Part shown: in pieces, positions 4,664 through 6,801 of the stretch | Numbering within the stretch: the first letter of the stretch is position 1 | Layout of the letters: every line of letters starts with the position of its first letter | DNA from: Bacteroidales bacterium UBA1215 | GTDB lineage: Bacteria; Bacteroidota; Bacteroidia; Bacteroidales; WCHB1-69 | Direction: 5' to 3' | Assembly: GCA_002309475.1 (NCBI GenBank) | Contig: DBXJ01000059.1 | Coordinates: 28,666-35,466 of the forward strand | Length of the DNA stretch: 6,801 nucleotides | Notes under the pieces: generated by a model | Seen by the model: the letters and a program-made list of their open reading frames with translations, nothing else | What the model was told of the DNA's origin: nothing | Databases searched by the model: none | Translations under genes and position numbers: made by a program

Positions 4664-5002
4664 TTAGTTTCTAAGAGCTGCTCTTCTATCTGCGTTAGTG
4701 GTAGCAGTTTCAGCTTCTTTAGCTGCTTCTTTTTGTTGTTGAGCAACGGTTTTCTTTGCAGGTGCTGCTTTTTTAGTTGCTTTTGCTGCTTCAGCTGCTG
4801 CTGCTTCTTCAGCTAAACGAGCTTCTTCTGCCAAGCGGGCTTCTTCTGCCAAACGAGCTTCTTCAGCTAAACGAGCTTCTTCTTCAACTTGTGCAATAGA
4901 ATCAGCGATACGTTGTTGTTCTGCTGCTTGTTCTTCTGCACTTGGACCGCATGATACGAATACCATACCTGCTACTGCTAATAATGCTAACAATTTTTTC
5001 AT
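4664..5002 (-). CDS. Small lipoprotein with EEARLA-repeat charged helix
   Basis: This is a 112-residue protein. Residues 1-17 are a lipoprotein signal peptide with FVS|C; Cys18 is followed by GPSAEE, and the acidic residues fit surface export in Bacteroidota. From about residue 22 to 105 the sequence is almost entirely A, E, K, Q and R, predicted as one long charged helix. It has four consecutive EEARLA hexapeptides, then an Ala/Lys-rich part (AAPAKK) and a final DRRAALRN. Composition recalls the TolA linker helix or coiled-coil envelope spacers, but this resemblance may be compositional only. The gene is transcribed leftward from a promoter at 5049-5081, with GGAAAG before the ATG and its own terminator downstream. 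It is divergent from the lipoprotein at 5198. No specific function can be named. Confidence 0.85.
   Translation of the reverse strand: MKKLLALLAVAGMVFVSCGPSAEEQAAEQQRIADSIAQVEEEARLAEEARLAEEARLAEEARLAEEAAAAEAAKATKKAAPAKKTVAQQQKEAAKEAETATTNADRRAALRN
4803..4874 (-). repeat. Four 18-base tandem repeats coding EEARLA
   Basis: Units at 4803-4820, 4821-4838, 4839-4856 and 4857-4874. Units 1 and 4 are identical; units 2 and 3 differ from them only at synonymous positions (codon choice for Arg, Leu and Ala). The repeats are in frame and 6 codons long, so copy number could change without a frameshift. Confidence 0.85.
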
Positions 5003-5048
5003 CTTTCTTTCCTTTTTTAGTTAATTTATTTTCTGAATAATTATCGTG

Positions 5049-5081
5049 CAAAAGTATAAAAAAAAAAACAAATAGAAACAA
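5049..5081 (-). promoter_or_regulatory. Promoter of the EEARLA lipoprotein gene
   Basis: On the minus strand TACTTTTG (5049-5056) is an exact TAnnTTTG box followed by CAC. A TTG at 5079-5081 lies 22 bases upstream as a possible -33; TTTG at 5069-5072 is too close. The start codon is 46 bases downstream. An A11 run (5058-5068) lies between the elements. Confidence 0.65.
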
Positions 5082-5103
5082 TTTTTATAATTTTTTTTTA
5101 TTT

Positions 5104-5136
5104 TTTGTTTTTGTGTTGAAAAATATTGTACTTTTG
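5104..5136 (+). promoter_or_regulatory. Promoter of the Ig-like lipoprotein gene
   Basis: TTTG (5104-5107) and TACTTTTG (5129-5136) are 21 bases apart, a close fit to the Bacteroidetes consensus. The 11-mer TACTTTTGCAC is identical to that of the divergent promoter at 5049. The leader to the ATG is about 55 bases. Confidence 0.7.
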
Positions 5137-5165
5137 CACTTTGATTATAAATATTAAGAAACAAT

Positions 5166-5187
5166 ATTAAATTATTATTAACAAAAA
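5166..5187 (+). repeat. 22-base leader shared with T9SS paralogue 1
   Basis: This is identical to 485-506 and sits in the same context, between the -7 box and the start codon. It is followed here by ACAAAAGAAA and the ATG. Confidence 0.6.
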
Positions 5188-5197
5188 ACAAAAGAAA

Positions 5198-5854
5198 ATG
5201 AAAAAAAGTATTTTAAGCGTATTAGCTATCGCATTAGCATTCGCATTCACAGGATGTAAAGACGATTTGGTTGCTCCTGAAATCACATTGCCGGAAGATG
5301 CAGCTACTCCGGTTTTCCAATTAGGTGATACACAATCTGCATTGGAAGGTGTTACTGCAAATGATGCAAAAGACGGTGATGTAACAGCCAACTTGTCAGT
5401 TTTAGGTTTGGATTACGTAGGTAATACCACCTTGGTTTATTCAGCATTTGACGCTGCCAACAACGTTGCAACAGCAGAAAGACCTGCAGTAGTAGGTGCA
5501 GCAAGATTATGCGGAACTTATTCAGTATCTTCTATGGATATGGATTTCCCAGAAGATGATCCAATTGTTTACACTGCAACCGTTAAATTATCTTCAGTTT
5601 CAGCTACCCGCATACTTATTGAAAATTTTGCATCTTTAAATGCAGAAGGTGAAGCTTATGGTGATGGAACCAATACTTTAGTTATTGATTGTGCAGTAGA
5701 AACAAAAGCAGGTACTGGACAAGCTAAAGGTACTATTACTTATGGTCCTACATCAACTGAAGGTGTATATACTTTATTGGTAGCTGATTATACTATTGAA
5801 GTTCCCAATACAAGTGAAAAATTTCACTTAGTTGATACTTTCACTTTGAAATAA
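5198..5854 (+). CDS. Lipoprotein with N-terminal Ig-like (DUF5011-type) domain
   Basis: This 218-residue protein has a lipoprotein signal (residues 1-19, FTG|C) with Cys20 followed by KDD, as in Bacteroidota envelope lipoproteins. Residues of about 27-100 look like a bacterial surface Ig-like/HYR-type domain: PEITLPEDAATPVFQLGD, ANDAKDGDVTANL, GNTTLVYSAFDAANNVATAERPAVV. The Y-x-A-x-D-x-x-x-N pattern followed by R-x-V-V is characteristic. Residues of about 103-218 form a second beta-rich domain with Cys105 and Cys165 and no family I can name with certainty; it recalls C-terminal domains of Bacteroides DUF5011/DUF5012 lipoproteins. Those are often near SusC/SusD genes, but none is in this window. 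The gene is monocistronic, with a good promoter, a 61-base gap to the ATG and a terminator at 5872. Surface binding or a structural role is inference. Confidence 0.85.
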   Translation: MKKSILSVLAIALAFAFTGCKDDLVAPEITLPEDAATPVFQLGDTQSALEGVTANDAKDGDVTANLSVLGLDYVGNTTLVYSAFDAANNVATAERPAVVGAARLCGTYSVSSMDMDFPEDDPIVYTATVKLSSVSATRILIENFASLNAEGEAYGDGTNTLVIDCAVETKAGTGQAKGTITYGPTSTEGVYTLLVADYTIEVPNTSEKFHLVDTFTLK

Positions 5855-5871
5855 TAAGTGATTAAAAACGT

Positions 5872-5903
5872 AAAAAAGGAAGCCTTTAGGCTTCCTTTTT
5901 TTT
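5872..5903. terminator. Bidirectional terminator between convergent genes
   Basis: A 13-bp perfect stem, 5872-5884 with 5889-5901 (core GGAAGCC/GGCTTCC), loop TTTA, flanked by A6 and T8. It ends the lipoprotein gene from the left and the transporter gene from the right. The TAA of the transporter (5902-5904 on the minus strand) overlaps the last T bases. Confidence 0.88.
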
Positions 5904-6801
5904 ATGCAATGTTGGGATAGATATATTTTCGGGTGGCATAGTGTTGCAGGACTCCTCTTAATATTAAAAATATCAACAATGCCAACCATAGGGCATGGTT
6001 GTGCAAGGATGGAAAGAGAGCATAATAGCAGGCGAAAAAGCATGCCGTGGCAACAAAAATACAATTTCGCATTATTTTTCCGGCGGTTGCACCAATGAGT
6101 ATGCCGTCCCACAAAAATGCCGAAAATCCGGCAATGGGGACCAAACAAATCCAATAATAGTAAGGATGTGCAGAGGCAATAATATCTTTTTTGTCGGTAA
6201 ATAGTATTAAAAGGTCCTCACCCCACAATATATATATTAATGTAAAGGCGATAGTGAGAGCCGTTCCCCAAGAAAAAATATTTTTGACAGCCAATTTGCA
6301 CGAGGCAATATCTTTGGCACCGATATATTTTCCGGCTAAAGATTCGCCGGCATAGGCAAAACCATCCATCATATAGGAAAAAATGGTGAAATATTGCAGC
6401 AACAAAGTGTTGATAGCCAAAATGTCATCTCCCATGTTGGCACCGGCTATAGGAATAAAAGTAAATACTATCACCAAACACAAACTGCGTAGGAAAATAT
6501 CTCCGTTCACCCTGAAAAAATATTTGAGTTCGTTGAGATGGAGGGCGGCTTTAAGATTGATATAATGAGATAATTTTTTGTAGTATATCAGCCAGTAAAC
6601 GATTGCCGCTATCAGTCCGCACCATTGTGCCAGCAAGGTTCCCCAAGCAACGCCTTCTATCTGCATGCCTAAAACAATGACAAAGAAAAGACTAAAGGCA
6701 ATGTTGAAAAGATTGATAAAAATGGCAATAAACATGGGAGTTTTGGAATTTTGCATGCCGATATACCAACCTTTGAAAGCATAGAGGCCTAATGTGGCAG
6801 G
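5902..6801 (-). CDS. MATE family transporter (DinF-like), 5' end outside the window
   Basis: The frame runs open from the right edge to the TAA at 5902-5904, giving 299 residues of what is normally a protein of about 440. An ATG at 6756 is internal: the 15 codons before it (PATLGLYAFKGWYIG) continue the family's sequence, so the true start lies beyond 6801. MATE proteins are inner-membrane antiporters that use H+ or Na+ gradients to export drugs or metabolites. Supporting motifs are LGLYAFKGWYIGMQNSKTPM, IEGVAWGTLLAQW, the MMDGFAYAGESLAGKYIGA segment and FLWDGILIGATAGKIMRN, all typical of the DinF branch. Eight or so hydrophobic segments follow, and the protein ends in a short basic tail (TRKYIYPNIA). 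It converges on the lipoprotein at 5198 and shares its terminator. The substrate cannot be told from sequence. Confidence 0.9.
   Translation of the reverse strand, partial: PATLGLYAFKGWYIGMQNSKTPMFIAIFINLFNIAFSLFFVIVLGMQIEGVAWGTLLAQWCGLIAAIVYWLIYYKKLSHYINLKAALHLNELKYFFRVNGDIFLRSLCLVIVFTFIPIAGANMGDDILAINTLLLQYFTIFSYMMDGFAYAGESLAGKYIGAKDIASCKLAVKNIFSWGTALTIAFTLIYILWGEDLLILFTDKKDIIASAHPYYYWICLVPIAGFSAFLWDGILIGATAGKIMRNCIFVATACFFACYYALFPSLHNHALWLALLIFLILRGVLQHYATRKYIYPNIA

Noticed and set aside
5902..6756. ATG at 6756 as the start of the transporter
   Set aside because: The reading frame continues to the right edge with residues that fit the MATE family, so this Met is internal.

Overview
The window looks like chromosomal DNA of an AT-rich Bacteroidota, most likely a Bacteroidales-type organism with a type IX secretion system (T9SS). 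Three lines of evidence support this. Three proteins end in a T9SS type A C-terminal sorting domain (Y-P-N-P start, G-L-Y-x-V-K, terminal EKIQVVK). Promoters fit the Bacteroidetes -33 TTTG / -7 TAnnTTTG pattern, and Shine-Dalgarno sites are weak or absent. Lipoprotein and secreted signal peptides are of the usual type, with A|Q cleavage sites and a Cys followed by acidic residues.

Layout. Bases 1-423 are the 3' end of a polysaccharide (Wzx/MVF-type) flippase cut by the window edge. Bases 517-3003 hold three tandem paralogues of small (241-249 aa) T9SS-exported proteins. Each has its own terminator and a promoter candidate. The DNA between paralogues 1/2 and 2/3 is itself duplicated. Bases 3068-3994 encode a Sec-exported protein with YD/RHS-like repeats, starting just after the terminator of paralogue 3. 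Bases 3995-4663 contain no convincing gene. They hold a dense cluster of hairpins, several in one related family (GTGYY-loop-RRYAC core), so this is a REP-like repeat island or a structured RNA. Bases 4664-5002 (minus) encode a small lipoprotein with a charged helix of four EEARLA repeats. It is divergent from 5198-5854 (plus), a second lipoprotein with an Ig-like domain. That gene converges on 5902-6801 (minus), a MATE/DinF-type transporter whose 5' end lies outside the window. The convergent pair shares a bidirectional terminator.

How it fits together. The centre of the window is a set of short single-gene transcription units for cell-envelope or secreted proteins. The three T9SS cargo genes look like a locally expanding family. 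The signal peptide, the sorting domain and the spacer with terminator and promoter are strongly conserved, while the first part of the passenger is divergent. No function can be assigned to the passengers from sequence alone. The flanking transporters look like ordinary genome context. The least explained items are the passenger family, the hairpin island, and a 22-base leader shared by paralogue 1 and the lipoprotein gene at 5198.
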